From: Arthrobacter sp. zg-Y1110
Lineage (GTDB): Bacteria; Actinomycetota; Actinomycetes; Actinomycetales; Micrococcaceae
Assembly (NCBI RefSeq): GCF_025244865.1
Contig: NZ_CP104272.1
Coordinates: 558,001-622,000 of the forward strand
DNA length: 64,000 bases
Reading direction: 5' to 3'
In this document: positions 35,909 to 45,021 of the stretch, piece after piece
Layout of the letters: every line of letters starts with the position of its first letter
How positions within the stretch are numbered: position 1 is the stretch's first letter
The notes under the pieces: model-generated
What the model was told of the DNA's origin: nothing
What the model saw: only the letters and a program-made list of their open reading frames with translations
Databases searched by the model: none
Translations under genes and position numbers: made by a program

Positions 35909-36814
35909 GTGGCCATCACCGCCCCGGCCCCTATCCGCACTGCTGCCCCGGCACCCGCGCGCCCCCGCCGGTATGCCGATAACGTCAGTGCCCGGCGGAT
36001 GTGGGGACGTACCGCTGCCGGTGCCGTTATCGCTCTGCTGTTCCTGACGCCCTACCTGGTGATGTTCGTCGGCTCGTTGAAGACCCGCCCGGAAATCCTG
36101 TCGGTTCCGCCTGAGTATCTTCCGCAGGAGGGCCTGCAGTTCGGCAACTACCAGTCCATGTGGGACACACCGGAAACGCCTCTGACCTACAACCTGGTTT
36201 CAACCGTCATCATTGCCGTGTTTGCCACGGTTCTGGTGCTGCTTGTGGCCACGCCTGCTGCCTATTACACGGCCCGGTTCCGTTTCCCCGGCCGTTTGGC
36301 ATTCCTGTTTCTGGTGATCGTGACGCAGATGCTGCAGCCGGCGGTGCTGACCGCGGGGCTTTTCCGCCAGATGCTGTGGCTGGACCTCAACGACACCTGG
36401 CTGGCCATGATCCTGATCAACGCGGCTTTCAATCTTTCCTTCGCGTTGTGGATCATGCATAGTTTTTTTGCCGCAGTTCCCCGCGAGATTGACGAGGCGG
36501 CGCAGATCGACGGCGCCGGGCGGCTCAAGGTGCTTTTCCGGATCAACCTGCCGCTGGTCTGGCCGGGGATCGTTACGGCAGTGATCTTCACCTTCGTTTC
36601 GTCCTGGAACGAATTCGCAGCGAGCCTGGTCATCATGTCCACGGCGGAGAACCAGCCGCTGTCAGTGGCGCTGACGAAATTCATCGGCCAGTACGCCACC
36701 AGCTGGCAATACGTGTTTGGGGTTTCGATCGTGGCGATCGTGCCGGTGATTATCCTGTTCGCGGTCATCGAGAAGCGCCTGATCGGCGGGCTCACGGCCG
36801 GCGCCGTTAAATAG
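35909..36814 (+). CDS. Sugar ABC transporter permease 2 (MalG-type)
   Basis: 301 residues, six membrane helices, EAA loop DEAAQIDGAGRLKVLFRINLP. GTG start with AAGGAGG upstream. Partner of permease 1; together they form the membrane channel of the importer. It is the last gene of the operon. The tRNA-Arg on the other strand lies just downstream. Confidence 0.93.
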   Translation: MAITAPAPIRTAAPAPARPRRYADNVSARRMWGRTAAGAVIALLFLTPYLVMFVGSLKTRPEILSVPPEYLPQEGLQFGNYQSMWDTPETPLTYNLVSTVIIAVFATVLVLLVATPAAYYTARFRFPGRLAFLFLVIVTQMLQPAVLTAGLFRQMLWLDLNDTWLAMILINAAFNLSFALWIMHSFFAAVPREIDEAAQIDGAGRLKVLFRINLPLVWPGIVTAVIFTFVSSWNEFAASLVIMSTAENQPLSVALTKFIGQYATSWQYVFGVSIVAIVPVIILFAVIEKRLIGGLTAGAVK

Positions 36815-36841
36815 CCGGGAACGGGCCCTTAAAGAAAAATG

Positions 36842-36915
36842 TGCCCCCGGCCGGAATCGAACCGACGACCTGCCCTTTAGGAGAGGGCCGCTCTATCCTA
36901 CTGAGCTACGAGGGC
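36842..36915 (-). tRNA. tRNA-Arg (anticodon CCT)
   Basis: On the minus strand a full cloverleaf is present: acceptor GCCCTCG pairing with CGGGGGC, D-arm GCTC-AGTAGGATA-GAGC, anticodon stem with loop CTCCTAA (anticodon CCT, reads AGG), T-arm with GGTTCGATTCC. The discriminator is A and the CCA end is not encoded. A TTTTT run follows. No integrase lies nearby. Confidence 0.95.
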
Positions 36916-36947
36916 GGACCGCCGGCTTCCCGGCGGGCGGTACCAGC

Positions 36948-37484
36948 TTACCCGTTTCTCCCGCTGCGTGTTTGCAGCCCGTCCGGAGCGCCGCCGCTGA
37001 CGGGGGCGGCGCCGGCGCCGTCGGACTGCCGGTCTTTAATGTGGCGGTCATAGGTCTCACGTATGGCCTGCATAAAGCCCAGGATGGTGCGCAGCTCCGT
37101 TTCCGTGTACCGCGACATGACCTCGTCGGTGAGTGCGCCCAGAGGACCGAAGTAGGCGCCGGCAAGCTGCATGGCCAGGGGTTCGAAGTGCAGGGTGACC
37201 TTCCGCCTGTCCGCATGGCTGCGGTTGCGGTGGATGTGGCCGATGCGCTCCAACCGGTCGATCACCGCAGTGGTGGCTCCGGAGGAGGTGCCCAGCCGGG
37301 CGCTGAGCTGCCCGGCGGTTAGTGCCTCATGCCGCATCTCCGCCTCCATGATGAGCACAAGGGCGCGCATGTCGGTGGCATTCAGGCCGTTCGAGTGCGC
37401 GAAAGCGTCCGCGACACGTTGTCCGTCCAGGCTCATGCCGCGGAGTGCATCGACGATCTCCCGCCGTAGCTCTTTATCCTCCAC
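36948..37484 (-). CDS. MarR-family transcriptional regulator
   Basis: 178 residues. Winged helix in the middle (ALTAGQLSARLGTSSGATTAV, with basic wing RNRSHADRRKVTL), flanked by dimerisation helices. The C-terminal ~25 residues are Gly/Ala/Pro-rich and non-conserved. It is divergent from the MMPL transporter across an 84-base region with inverted repeats, so it probably represses the transporter and itself until an effector binds. Confidence 0.93.
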   Translation of the reverse strand: MEDKELRREIVDALRGMSLDGQRVADAFAHSNGLNATDMRALVLIMEAEMRHEALTAGQLSARLGTSSGATTAVIDRLERIGHIHRNRSHADRRKVTLHFEPLAMQLAGAYFGPLGALTDEVMSRYTETELRTILGFMQAIRETYDRHIKDRQSDGAGAAPVSGGAPDGLQTRSGRNG

Positions 37485-37507
37485 AAACTAATAGTAACTG
37501 GGAATTG

Positions 37508-37548
37508 AAGTATCTCTATATCTAAGATACTTTCGAATGGAGATACTT
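37508..37548. promoter_or_regulatory. MarR operator repeats between marR-type gene and MMPL
   Basis: AAGTATCT (37508-37515) and AGATACTT (37525-37532) are inverted arms. A perfect 11-bp palindrome TATCTAAGATA lies at 37519-37529, and the arm AGATACTT repeats at 37541-37548. Close repeats in the 84-base divergent promoter region suit a dimeric MarR protein. Such AT-rich repeats stand out in this GC-rich sequence. Confidence 0.7.
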
Positions 37549-37568
37549 TAGAAGGCTTGGAGAAGCGC

Positions 37569-39698
37569 ATGTATGCAGGGATAGTGAAGAACGCCAAGAC
37601 GGCGTGGGTCACGCTGCTGATCGGGGTGGCCGTCATCATCGGCCTGTTCGCCCTGCCGGCACAGGAAAACGACACCACCGACGTGGGCGGGCTGAATGAC
37701 AAGTACCAGTCCGCACAGGTCGCCGATCTGCTCCAGGAGTTCCCTGACGCGCAGGAATCCTCCGCCATCGTGGTGGTTTCCCGCGAGGACGGCGGTCCGC
37801 TGACGGATGCGGATACTGCCGGCATTGCCGGGATCAACGCAGCGGCCACGGAGGTCGGGGCCTCAGGCCCGCCGCCGCAGGTTCCGCCGGTGGTTTCGGA
37901 GAACCGGCTGGTCGCGATTGTTCCGCTGACGCTGCAGGCAGCCGCCGACGACGGCGACGCCGTCTCTGCCGAGGTCGAAGAGCTCCGGACGGCCGTTTCC
38001 GATGCCGCCCCGGAGGGCGTCAAGGCAGAGCTGACCGGCGGGGCTGCCTTCAGTGCCGATCTGGCCGGAGTGTTCTCCGGAGCCAACTTTGTGCTCCTGA
38101 CCGTCACCGCCGGCGTCGTCGCCGTGCTGCTGCTGATCACCTACCGTTCGCCGTGGCTCTGGATCGTGCCGCTGGCGATCGTCGGCGCCATCGAACAGCT
38201 GGCCGCCAAGGTAGTGGACCTGCTGGCCCCGGCCACGGGAATCACCGTGGATCCGTCTGCCGTAGGCATTACCAGCGTCCTGGTCTTCGGTGCCGCCACC
38301 AACTATGCCCTGCTGCTCATTGCCCGGTACCGGGAGGAGCTGCGTGTCCACGACTCGGTGTACGAGGCCATGCGCAAGGCCCTGACCCGCACCCGTGAAG
38401 CCATCATTGCCAGCGGCGGTACCGTCATCCTGGCCCTGCTCACCCTGCTGTTTGCCGATACCCAGAGCTACCGCGGCCTCGGGTTCTCGGCGGCCATCGG
38501 CATTGTCCTGGCCATCTTCAGCGCACTGTTCCTGCTGCCTGTGGCCCTGGTGCTGCTTGGCCGCAAACTGTTCTGGCCCTTTGTGCCCAAGGTGGGGGAC
38601 CAGGCCAAGGAAGGCAAGTTCTGGGGCCGCCTCGGTGAAGCCACCGCACGCCGGCCCAAAACCATTGCCGGCACCGCCGTCCTGGTACTGCTGGCCCTGG
38701 GCAGCGCCCTGTTCACCCTGCAGATCGGCCTGAGCGAAAACGAGCAGTTCCGGGAGAAGCCCCAGGCGGTCACCGCCGCGGAGACGCTTTCCGAAGGCTT
38801 CCCGGCCGGCTCGTCCTCACCCGTCACTGTCCTGGTGGACACCGACTCAGCGGACGACGCCGTCGCCCAGCTCTCCGGCATCGAAGGCGTCACCGCAGCC
38901 ACCCCCGGCACCGAGCATGACGGACGTACCCGGGTGGAACTGGTCACCGGATACGAGGCCGGCACCGACGAAGCCAACACCTTCATCACCGACCTGCGGA
39001 GTGACCTTGCCGCTGAGGACTACGAGGCACTGGTAGGCGGCGAGGCGGCCGAACGGGTGGACCAGCTGGCTGCGAACCAGCACGACACCGTCCTGGTGGG
39101 CACCTCCGTGATCGCCCTGGTGTTCCTTGTGCTGATGATCCTGCTGCGTTCCCTGGTGGCGCCGGTCCTGCTGGTTGCCTCCGTGCTGCTGACGTTCCTG
39201 GCCGCAACCGGTCTCAGCTGGCTGTTGTTCGAGAATGTGCTGGACTTCCCGGCCATGGACGTGCAGACACTGCTCTACTCGTTCCTGTTCCTGGTGGCCC
39301 TGGGTGTGGACTACAACATCTTCCTGACCACTCGTGCCCGGGAGAACGCAGCGACCATGGGCACCAAGCAGGGCATGCTGGCGGCACTGCGCTCCACCGG
39401 CGGCGTGATCACTAGCGCCGGCATCCTGCTGGCGGCCGTCTTCGCGGTCCTCGGCGTCCTGCCGCTGGTGACCCTGACCCAGGTGGGCATCATCGTGGCC
39501 ATCGGCGTCCTGTTCGACACGCTGCTGGTGCGGACCGTCGTGGTCCCGGCCCTAGCCTTTGTCCTGGGCGACAAGTTCTGGTGGCCGTCCAACCCCGCGG
39601 GTAAAGACGGACACCACGGACGCCACGAGGCTGAGCCCCAGCAGGATCCAGCGGGCGACGGTCAGCGTGCCGGCCAGAGCGGCATCTCCGCTCGATAG
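37569..39698 (+). CDS. MMPL/RND-family transporter
   Basis: 709 residues with about 12 membrane helices and two large extracytoplasmic loops. Each half has an MMPL/SSD-like core, with GVDYN (residues about 580) in the second half and FGAATNYALLLIARYREEL in the first, the proton-relay and RYREEL motifs of the family. It probably exports lipids or drugs. ATG at 37569 with GGAGAAG six bases upstream (a TTG at 37557 is less likely). The last 48 codons overlap the convergent gene at 39552-40184; the conserved DKFWWP region ends near 39595, so the remaining tail is non-homologous readthrough. Confidence 0.93.
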   Translation: MYAGIVKNAKTAWVTLLIGVAVIIGLFALPAQENDTTDVGGLNDKYQSAQVADLLQEFPDAQESSAIVVVSREDGGPLTDADTAGIAGINAAATEVGASGPPPQVPPVVSENRLVAIVPLTLQAAADDGDAVSAEVEELRTAVSDAAPEGVKAELTGGAAFSADLAGVFSGANFVLLTVTAGVVAVLLLITYRSPWLWIVPLAIVGAIEQLAAKVVDLLAPATGITVDPSAVGITSVLVFGAATNYALLLIARYREELRVHDSVYEAMRKALTRTREAIIASGGTVILALLTLLFADTQSYRGLGFSAAIGIVLAIFSALFLLPVALVLLGRKLFWPFVPKVGDQAKEGKFWGRLGEATARRPKTIAGTAVLVLLALGSALFTLQIGLSENEQFREKPQAVTAAETLSEGFPAGSSSPVTVLVDTDSADDAVAQLSGIEGVTAATPGTEHDGRTRVELVTGYEAGTDEANTFITDLRSDLAAEDYEALVGGEAAERVDQLAANQHDTVLVGTSVIALVFLVLMILLRSLVAPVLLVASVLLTFLAATGLSWLLFENVLDFPAMDVQTLLYSFLFLVALGVDYNIFLTTRARENAATMGTKQGMLAALRSTGGVITSAGILLAAVFAVLGVLPLVTLTQVGIIVAIGVLFDTLLVRTVVVPALAFVLGDKFWWPSNPAGKDGHHGRHEAEPQQDPAGDGQRAGQSGISAR

Positions 39699-40184
39699 TT
39701 CGACGGCCCCGAGGGCATTGTCAATGGCAATGTTCTCCCACAGGTCGGCCACCACAAAGAGGATCGGCGCACTGAAGAGCACCCAGCGCAACGCCCGGCG
39801 CTGGGTGTTCAGGCCGATGATCAGCAGCCAGGTCAGGCCGAAGATCAGGGGAAAGAGCGTCCCGGCCGTCTTGTGCACGTAACTGAGCCGGCCGAGCGCC
39901 TCCTTGTCCATGGCACTGCGCAGGGCCGCCAGGTGGTCTTCGCCGTAGCCGAAGACCATGGAATCGGGCATGGGCAGACCGTTTGCGAGCTGGGACAACT
40001 GGCCCGGCACCATGAGGTGCAGGTACCAGAACAGGAACAGTGTGGCCACCACGCCCGCAATGACAAGCAGTCCCGGACTGCTCTTGCCCTGCGGCCCCGC
40101 GGGTATTGGTCCCGGGCCGCCCGGGCGGGGCTGTCCGGCTTGGAGTCCGTGTTTGGCGGCGCGCTGCGCGGCTGTTTTTCCCAT
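39552..40184 (-). CDS. Four-helix membrane protein, overlaps the MMPL gene
   Basis: 210 residues. A basic N-terminus (MGKTAAQRAAKHGLQAGQ) then four membrane helices (about 43-62, 105-125, 132-152, 172-194). I do not recognise the family by name. ATG at 40184 follows TACTGT by four bases with no ribosome site, so it may be leaderless. It is divergent from the monophosphatase gene across 90 bases. Its 3' end, including the fourth helix, lies opposite the MMPL tail (147-base overlap). The longer reading frame to 42293 is only the shadow of pcrA. Confidence 0.82.
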   Translation of the reverse strand: MGKTAAQRAAKHGLQAGQPRPGGPGPIPAGPQGKSSPGLLVIAGVVATLFLFWYLHLMVPGQLSQLANGLPMPDSMVFGYGEDHLAALRSAMDKEALGRLSYVHKTAGTLFPLIFGLTWLLIIGLNTQRRALRWVLFSAPILFVVADLWENIAIDNALGAVELSSGDAALAGTLTVARWILLGLSLVASVVSVFTRGVGRPPELVAQDKG

Positions 40185-40188
40185 AGGT

Positions 40189-40194
40189 ACAGTA
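40189..40194 (-). promoter_or_regulatory. -10 box, membrane protein gene
   Basis: TACTGT on the minus strand, four bases before the ATG at 40184. The spacing is shorter than for the other leaderless candidates. Confidence 0.35.
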
Positions 40195-40262
40195 TGGCCG
40201 CACCGGTCCCGCACCATGATGAGCCGCCCCGTGTGCGCCTGTCCGGAGCGCCGGTGGACGGC

Positions 40263-40268
40263 TACGCT
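40263..40268 (+). promoter_or_regulatory. -10 box of a leaderless transcript
   Basis: TACGCT six bases before the ATG at 40275, with GGGGCT between. The transcript would begin at or near the start codon. Confidence 0.5.
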
Positions 40269-40274
40269 GGGGCT

Positions 40275-41078
40275 ATGAGTGCCGTTGCATCCCCCGAAGA
40301 CTTCGACCTCGCCGCCGAGCTGGTGCAGGAAGCCGGGCAGCTTGCCCTGCGTATGCGCTCGGAAGGGCTGACCGCCAGCGAGAAGACCTCGGTGTCCGAC
40401 GTCGTAACCGCCGCGGACCGCGAGGCCGAGGCCCTGGTGGTAAACCGGCTGCGGCAGCTGCGCCCGGATGACGGGATTGTGGGGGAGGAGGGCGCCAGCC
40501 ACCAGGGCACCTCCGGCCGGTCCTGGGTCATCGACCCGGTGGATGGAACCTACAACTTCTTCGCCGGCTCCACTTACTGGTGCTCGGCCATCGCGCTTCG
40601 GTCCGAACCCGGACCTCACGAGTCTCCCGGAGATCCGGATGTCCTGCTCGGCGCCATCTACCAGCCGCAGGAAGACCGGCTGTGGATCGGCGGCAAGGGC
40701 GTCCCGGCCACGCTCAACGGAGCCGTTATTGCTCCACCCGACGACGAACCGCTGGACCGCCTGTCCGCAGGAACCTACATCCACCCCACCTGGCTGCTGC
40801 GCCCCGAGGTCACCGGTCCCTGGACGGCGGCGGCCTCGCGGGCGGCGACCATCCGGATGATGGGATCCGGCTCCTGCGACCTCGCCCGTGTGGCCACCGG
40901 CCAGTCCGGCGCCTGGTTCCAGCACAGCTGCCCGGAATGGGACTGGCTGCCGGGCAAGGCCATAGTCCGAGCCGCCGGCGGCAGCACCGCCGTCGTCGAA
41001 GTCCACGGCTTCCGGTGGCACATCGCCGGCACCGCCACCGCCGTCCGCGAGATCCACGCAGCCCTGACCTCCGGCTGA
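40275..41078 (+). CDS. Inositol-monophosphatase-family phosphatase
   Basis: 267 residues, Mg-dependent. The metal-binding motifs GEEG (near 75), DPVDGTYNF (near 90) and the C-terminal WDW (PEWDWLPG) are all present. The family hydrolyses inositol monophosphate or histidinol phosphate. The ATG at 40275 is chosen because the family N-terminus begins there and a -10 box sits six bases upstream. The reading frame opens much earlier without support. Substrate not determined. Confidence 0.93.
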   Translation: MSAVASPEDFDLAAELVQEAGQLALRMRSEGLTASEKTSVSDVVTAADREAEALVVNRLRQLRPDDGIVGEEGASHQGTSGRSWVIDPVDGTYNFFAGSTYWCSAIALRSEPGPHESPGDPDVLLGAIYQPQEDRLWIGGKGVPATLNGAVIAPPDDEPLDRLSAGTYIHPTWLLRPEVTGPWTAAASRAATIRMMGSGSCDLARVATGQSGAWFQHSCPEWDWLPGKAIVRAAGGSTAVVEVHGFRWHIAGTATAVREIHAALTSG

Positions 41079-41165
41079 CCGGTTCGGCCCGGCACGCTCC
41101 CGCCGCAGCGGGCGGTTTGGGTGCTCACCGGAATGTCGGCCGCAGCGCCTAGACTTAAAGCCATC

Positions 41166-43613
41166 ATGGACTATCTCTTTGATCCACTCTTTCCCGCACC
41201 CCGCAAAGCTGAACCGGCGCCTGCCACAAAGGCGCCGCATTCCGGCACCGAGCGAAGGGGCTCCTCCTACGCGGATGAAAGCCGGGCCGCGGACCTGCTG
41301 CAGGGGTTGAATCCGCAGCAGGAGGAAGCGGTGAAGCATGCCGGCTCCCCGCTGCTGATCGTGGCCGGCGCCGGCTCGGGCAAGACCCGGGTGCTCAGCC
41401 ACCGGATCGCCTACCTGCTCGCCACCGGCCGGTCCAACCCCGGCCAGATCCTCGCCATCACCTTCACCAACAAGGCAGCCGCCGAAATGCGCGAGCGGAT
41501 CGAAAACCTGGTGGGCGGCGTCGCGAAGACCATGTGGATCTCCACCTTCCACTCCTCGTGCGTGCGGATCCTGCGGCGGGAAGCCAAGACCGTGGGGATG
41601 AACTCGAACTTCTCCATCTATGACTCGGCGGATTCGCTGCGCCTGATCACGCTGGTGGCCAAGGGGCTGGACCTCGACCCGAAGCGTTTCACGCCCAAGT
41701 CGATCATGAACAAGATCTCCGCCCTGAAGAACGAACTCATTGACGAAGAGTCCTATGCGGAATCGGCCAACTACTCCGATCCCTTCGAGCAGGCCGTCGC
41801 AGACGTCTACAAGGGCTACGCGCAGCGGATGCGCCAGGCCAACGCCATGGACTTCGATGACCTGATCGCGCAGACCGTGTTTATGTTCCGCGCGTTCCCC
41901 GGCGTCGCCGAGTACTACCGCCGGCGCTTCCGGCACATCCTGGTGGACGAGTACCAGGACACCAACCACGCGCAGTACGCCCTGGTCCGCGAACTGGTGG
42001 GCAGCGACGACGACGCGCTGGACGTATCGCCGGCCGAACTCACCGTGGTGGGCGACTCCGACCAGTCCATTTACGCCTTCCGAGGCGCCGATGTCCGCAA
42101 CATCAATGACTTCGAAAAGGACTACCCGAGCGCGCGGACCATCCTGCTCGAACAGAACTACCGCTCCACGCAGACCATCCTCAACGCCGCCAACGCAGTC
42201 ATCTCCCGCAACCCCAACCGCCCCGAGAAACGGCTGTGGACCGCGGAGGGCGACGGCGAAAAGATCATCGGCTACGTGGGCGAAAACGAGCACGAGGAAG
42301 CCCGCTTCATCGCCGAGGAGATCGACCGCCTGCAGGATGAGGAAAACCTGCGCCCCGGCGACGTCGCCGTCTTTTACCGGACCAACGCCCAGTCCCGTTC
42401 CCTGGAAGACGTCCTGGTGCGGGTGGGCCTGCCCTACAAGGTGGTCGGCGGCACGCGGTTCTACGAGCGCAAGGAAATCAAGGACGCGCTGGCCTACCTT
42501 CGCGTGCTGGTGAATTCGGACGACGTCGTGAACCTGCGCCGGATCCTCAACGAACCCAAGCGGGGCATCGGCGACCGCGCCGAGTATTCAGTAGCCGCCC
42601 TCGCCGAACGCGAACGGATCTCCTTCATGGCCGCCCTGCGGCGTGCCGAGGAGGCTCCGGGCCTGGCCACCCGGTCACTCAATTCCATCAACGGCTTCGT
42701 CAAGCTGATCGACGACCTCGCCGAGGTGGCCAGCGGCTCCGGCGCGTCCGCAGCCCTGGAAGCCGTCCTGGAACAGACCGGCTACCTGGCGCAGCTGCGC
42801 TCCAGCAATGACCCGCAGGACGAATCCCGGGTGGAGAACCTGGCCGAACTGGTGGCCGTGGTCCGCGAATATGAGCGGGACAATCCCGAAGGTTCCCTCG
42901 GCGAGTTCCTGGAACAGGTCTCCCTGGTGGCCGACGCCGATTCCATCCCCGATGCCCCCGGCGGCTCGGCGGAGGAAGTCGCGGCCGCCGTCGAGGAATC
43001 CCGCCGGCAGGGCGTGGTGACCCTGATGACCCTGCACACCGCCAAGGGACTGGAATTCCCGGTCGTCTTCCTCACCGGGATGGAACAGGGCCTGTTCCCG
43101 CACCAGCGTTCGGCCACGGATCCGGCCGAACTGGCCGAGGAACGGCGCCTGGCCTACGTGGGCCTGACCCGCGCACGCCAGCGCCTGTACCTGACCCGGT
43201 CCGAGGTCCGCAGCATGTGGGGCCAGAGCCAGTACAACCCCGCCAGCCAGTTTGTCAGCGAAGTCCCGGCCGAGCTGATCGAGTGGAAGCGGGAGGGTAT
43301 GGACCGTCCCACCTGGGGCGGCGGCAGCATCACCTCAAGCCGCTACGGCGGATCGTCCTGGGGCGCCGGAGCGCCGAGCGGGACCGGCGGCAGCACCGCC
43401 AATTCACCGGTGGCCAAGGCCATCGGCCGCGTGCAGCCGCAGAAGGAAGTCGTGTCCGTGGCGGCCGGAGACAGGGTCAACCACACCTCCTTCGGTTCCG
43501 GCACCGTGCTCGCGGTGGAAGGCGCAGGGGACAAGACGGTAGCGAAGGTGAAGTTCGACGTCGGCGAAAAACGCCTGCTGCTGCGTTACGCGCCGCTGAC
43601 CAAAGAGAGTTGA
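41166..43613 (+). CDS. pcrA: ATP-dependent DNA helicase PcrA/UvrD
   Basis: 815 residues, SF1 3'-5' helicase for nucleotide-excision repair and removal of replication and recombination blocks. Walker A GAGSGKT at 68-74, VDEYQDTNHAQ (motif II), GDSDQSIYAFRGA (III), QNYRSTQTIL (IV), TLHTAKGLEFP and VGLTRARQRLYL (VI). A C-terminal Tudor-like domain (DRVNHTSFGSGTVLAVEG) contacts RNA polymerase in this family. The ATG at 41166 is the family start; TAGACT about 10 bases before it may be the -10. Confidence 0.97.
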   Translation: MDYLFDPLFPAPRKAEPAPATKAPHSGTERRGSSYADESRAADLLQGLNPQQEEAVKHAGSPLLIVAGAGSGKTRVLSHRIAYLLATGRSNPGQILAITFTNKAAAEMRERIENLVGGVAKTMWISTFHSSCVRILRREAKTVGMNSNFSIYDSADSLRLITLVAKGLDLDPKRFTPKSIMNKISALKNELIDEESYAESANYSDPFEQAVADVYKGYAQRMRQANAMDFDDLIAQTVFMFRAFPGVAEYYRRRFRHILVDEYQDTNHAQYALVRELVGSDDDALDVSPAELTVVGDSDQSIYAFRGADVRNINDFEKDYPSARTILLEQNYRSTQTILNAANAVISRNPNRPEKRLWTAEGDGEKIIGYVGENEHEEARFIAEEIDRLQDEENLRPGDVAVFYRTNAQSRSLEDVLVRVGLPYKVVGGTRFYERKEIKDALAYLRVLVNSDDVVNLRRILNEPKRGIGDRAEYSVAALAERERISFMAALRRAEEAPGLATRSLNSINGFVKLIDDLAEVASGSGASAALEAVLEQTGYLAQLRSSNDPQDESRVENLAELVAVVREYERDNPEGSLGEFLEQVSLVADADSIPDAPGGSAEEVAAAVEESRRQGVVTLMTLHTAKGLEFPVVFLTGMEQGLFPHQRSATDPAELAEERRLAYVGLTRARQRLYLTRSEVRSMWGQSQYNPASQFVSEVPAELIEWKREGMDRPTWGGGSITSSRYGGSSWGAGAPSGTGGSTANSPVAKAIGRVQPQKEVVSVAAGDRVNHTSFGSGTVLAVEGAGDKTVAKVKFDVGEKRLLLRYAPLTKES

Positions 43614-43815
43614 GCGGGGAGTTTTTCATAACCCAGACCAGGCATTTTCTACAAACGATAGAACTGTGTGCTTTATCACTAAAGGGGTAGTCTGGGATCG
43701 GCGTTCTGCCCCAAGGGACTAAAGTTCCTGATGGGGCAGACCGGCCGGATGCATCTGCTCTGCGATCGCCAGATCGCATGTAAACCCCTACTTCGACGTA
43801 GAAGGACACTAGCCC
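43614..43815 (+). promoter_or_regulatory. Structured leader of sucCD
   Basis: The 202 bases before sucC hold two stable hairpins: TCTGCCCCA (43705-43713) with TGGGGCAGA (43732-43740), extended inside by AGGGACT/AGTTCCT, and TGCGATC (43761-43767) with GATCGCA (43772-43778). Upstream (43640-43670) is an AT-rich stretch with a TAGAAC -10-like hexamer. AGAAGGA precedes the GTG start. It could be an attenuator, a regulatory RNA or a stabilising leader. No known riboswitch class is recognised. Confidence 0.5.
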
Positions 43816-44985
43816 GTGGACCTGTTTGAATATCAGGCGCGCGATATGTTTGAGGCGCACGGAGTACCCGTGCTCGCCGGAATCGTGGCGCACACCCCTG
43901 AAGAAGCCAAAGCTGCTGCTGAGAAGATCGGCGGCGTTGTAGTCGTCAAGGCGCAGGTCAAGGTTGGTGGCCGAGGCAAGGCCGGCGGCGTGAAGGTTGC
44001 CAAGACCGCCGATGAAGCTTTCGAGCACGCATCCAACATCCTCGGCATGGACATCAAGGGCCACACCGTTAACACGGTGATGATTGCCCAGGGTGCCGAC
44101 ATTGCCGAGGAATACTACTTCTCGGTCCTGCTGGACCGCGCAAACCGCAACTACCTGGCCATGTGCTCGGTTGAAGGCGGCATGGAGATCGAGCAGCTGG
44201 CCGTGGAGCGTCCCGACGCACTCGCCCGCATTGCCGTTGATCCCGCCGTCGGCATTGACTCCGCCAAGGCCGCAGAGATCGTCGACGCCGCCGGGTTCGC
44301 CCCCGAGCTGCGCGAAGGCGTTATGAACGCCATCATCAAGCTGTGGGATGTCTTCACCAAGGAAGACGCCACCCTCGTCGAGGTCAACCCGCTGGTGAAG
44401 ACCGGCAACGGTGAGATCCTCGCCCTCGACGGCAAGGTCACCCTCGACGAAAACGCCGACTTCCGCCAGCCCGGCCACGCCGCGCTGGAAGACAAGGACG
44501 CCGCGGATCCGCTCGAGGCTAAGGCCAAGGAAAACGACCTCAACTACGTCAAGCTGGACGGCGCAGTGGGCATCATCGGCAACGGTGCAGGCCTGGTTAT
44601 GTCCACGCTCGACGTCGTCGCCTACGCCGGCGAAAAGCACGGCAACGTGAAGCCGGCCAACTTCCTGGACATCGGCGGCGGCGCCTCTGCCTCCGTCATG
44701 GCCGCCGGCCTGGACGTCATCCTGAATGACTCCCAGGTCAAGTCCGTGTTCGTGAACGTCTTCGGCGGAATCACCGCCTGTGACGCCGTGGCCAACGGCA
44801 TCGTCAAGGCCCTGGAAATCCTGGGCGACGAAGCCAACAAGCCGCTGGTCGTCCGTCTCGACGGCAACAACGTCGAGGAAGGCCGCCGCATCCTTGCCGA
44901 GGCCAACCACCCGCTGGTCACCCTGGCCACCACCATGGACGAAGGCGCCGACAAGGCCGCCGAGCTCGCTCACGCTGCTCGCTAA
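43816..44985 (+). CDS. sucC: Succinyl-CoA synthetase, beta subunit
   Basis: 389 residues, standard for SucC. ATP-grasp domain at the N-terminus ([37 protein letters not shown]) and CoA-ligase domain at the C-terminus ([18 protein letters not shown]). With SucD it converts succinyl-CoA, Pi and ADP/GDP to succinate, CoA and ATP/GTP in the citric acid cycle. GTG start at 43816 with AGAAGGA upstream. The leader is structured (43614-43815). sucD follows after 36 bases. Confidence 0.97.
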   Translation: MDLFEYQARDMFEAHGVPVLAGIVAHTPEEAKAAAEKIGGVVVVKAQVKVGGRGKAGGVKVAKTADEAFEHASNILGMDIKGHTVNTVMIAQGADIAEEYYFSVLLDRANRNYLAMCSVEGGMEIEQLAVERPDALARIAVDPAVGIDSAKAAEIVDAAGFAPELREGVMNAIIKLWDVFTKEDATLVEVNPLVKTGNGEILALDGKVTLDENADFRQPGHAALEDKDAADPLEAKAKENDLNYVKLDGAVGIIGNGAGLVMSTLDVVAYAGEKHGNVKPANFLDIGGGASASVMAAGLDVILNDSQVKSVFVNVFGGITACDAVANGIVKALEILGDEANKPLVVRLDGNNVEEGRRILAEANHPLVTLATTMDEGADKAAELAHAAR

Positions 44986-45021
44986 CCGAGCCTGTCGAAA
45001 CCTAGAAGAGAGAACCCACCT

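Noticed and set aside
36842..36915. tRNA-Arg as an integration site of a mobile element
   Set aside because: No integrase, no direct repeat of the tRNA end, and normal base composition on both sides.
40185..42293. Upstream extension of the four-helix membrane protein frame
   Set aside because: It lies opposite the monophosphatase and pcrA; the protein-like part begins at the ATG at 40184.
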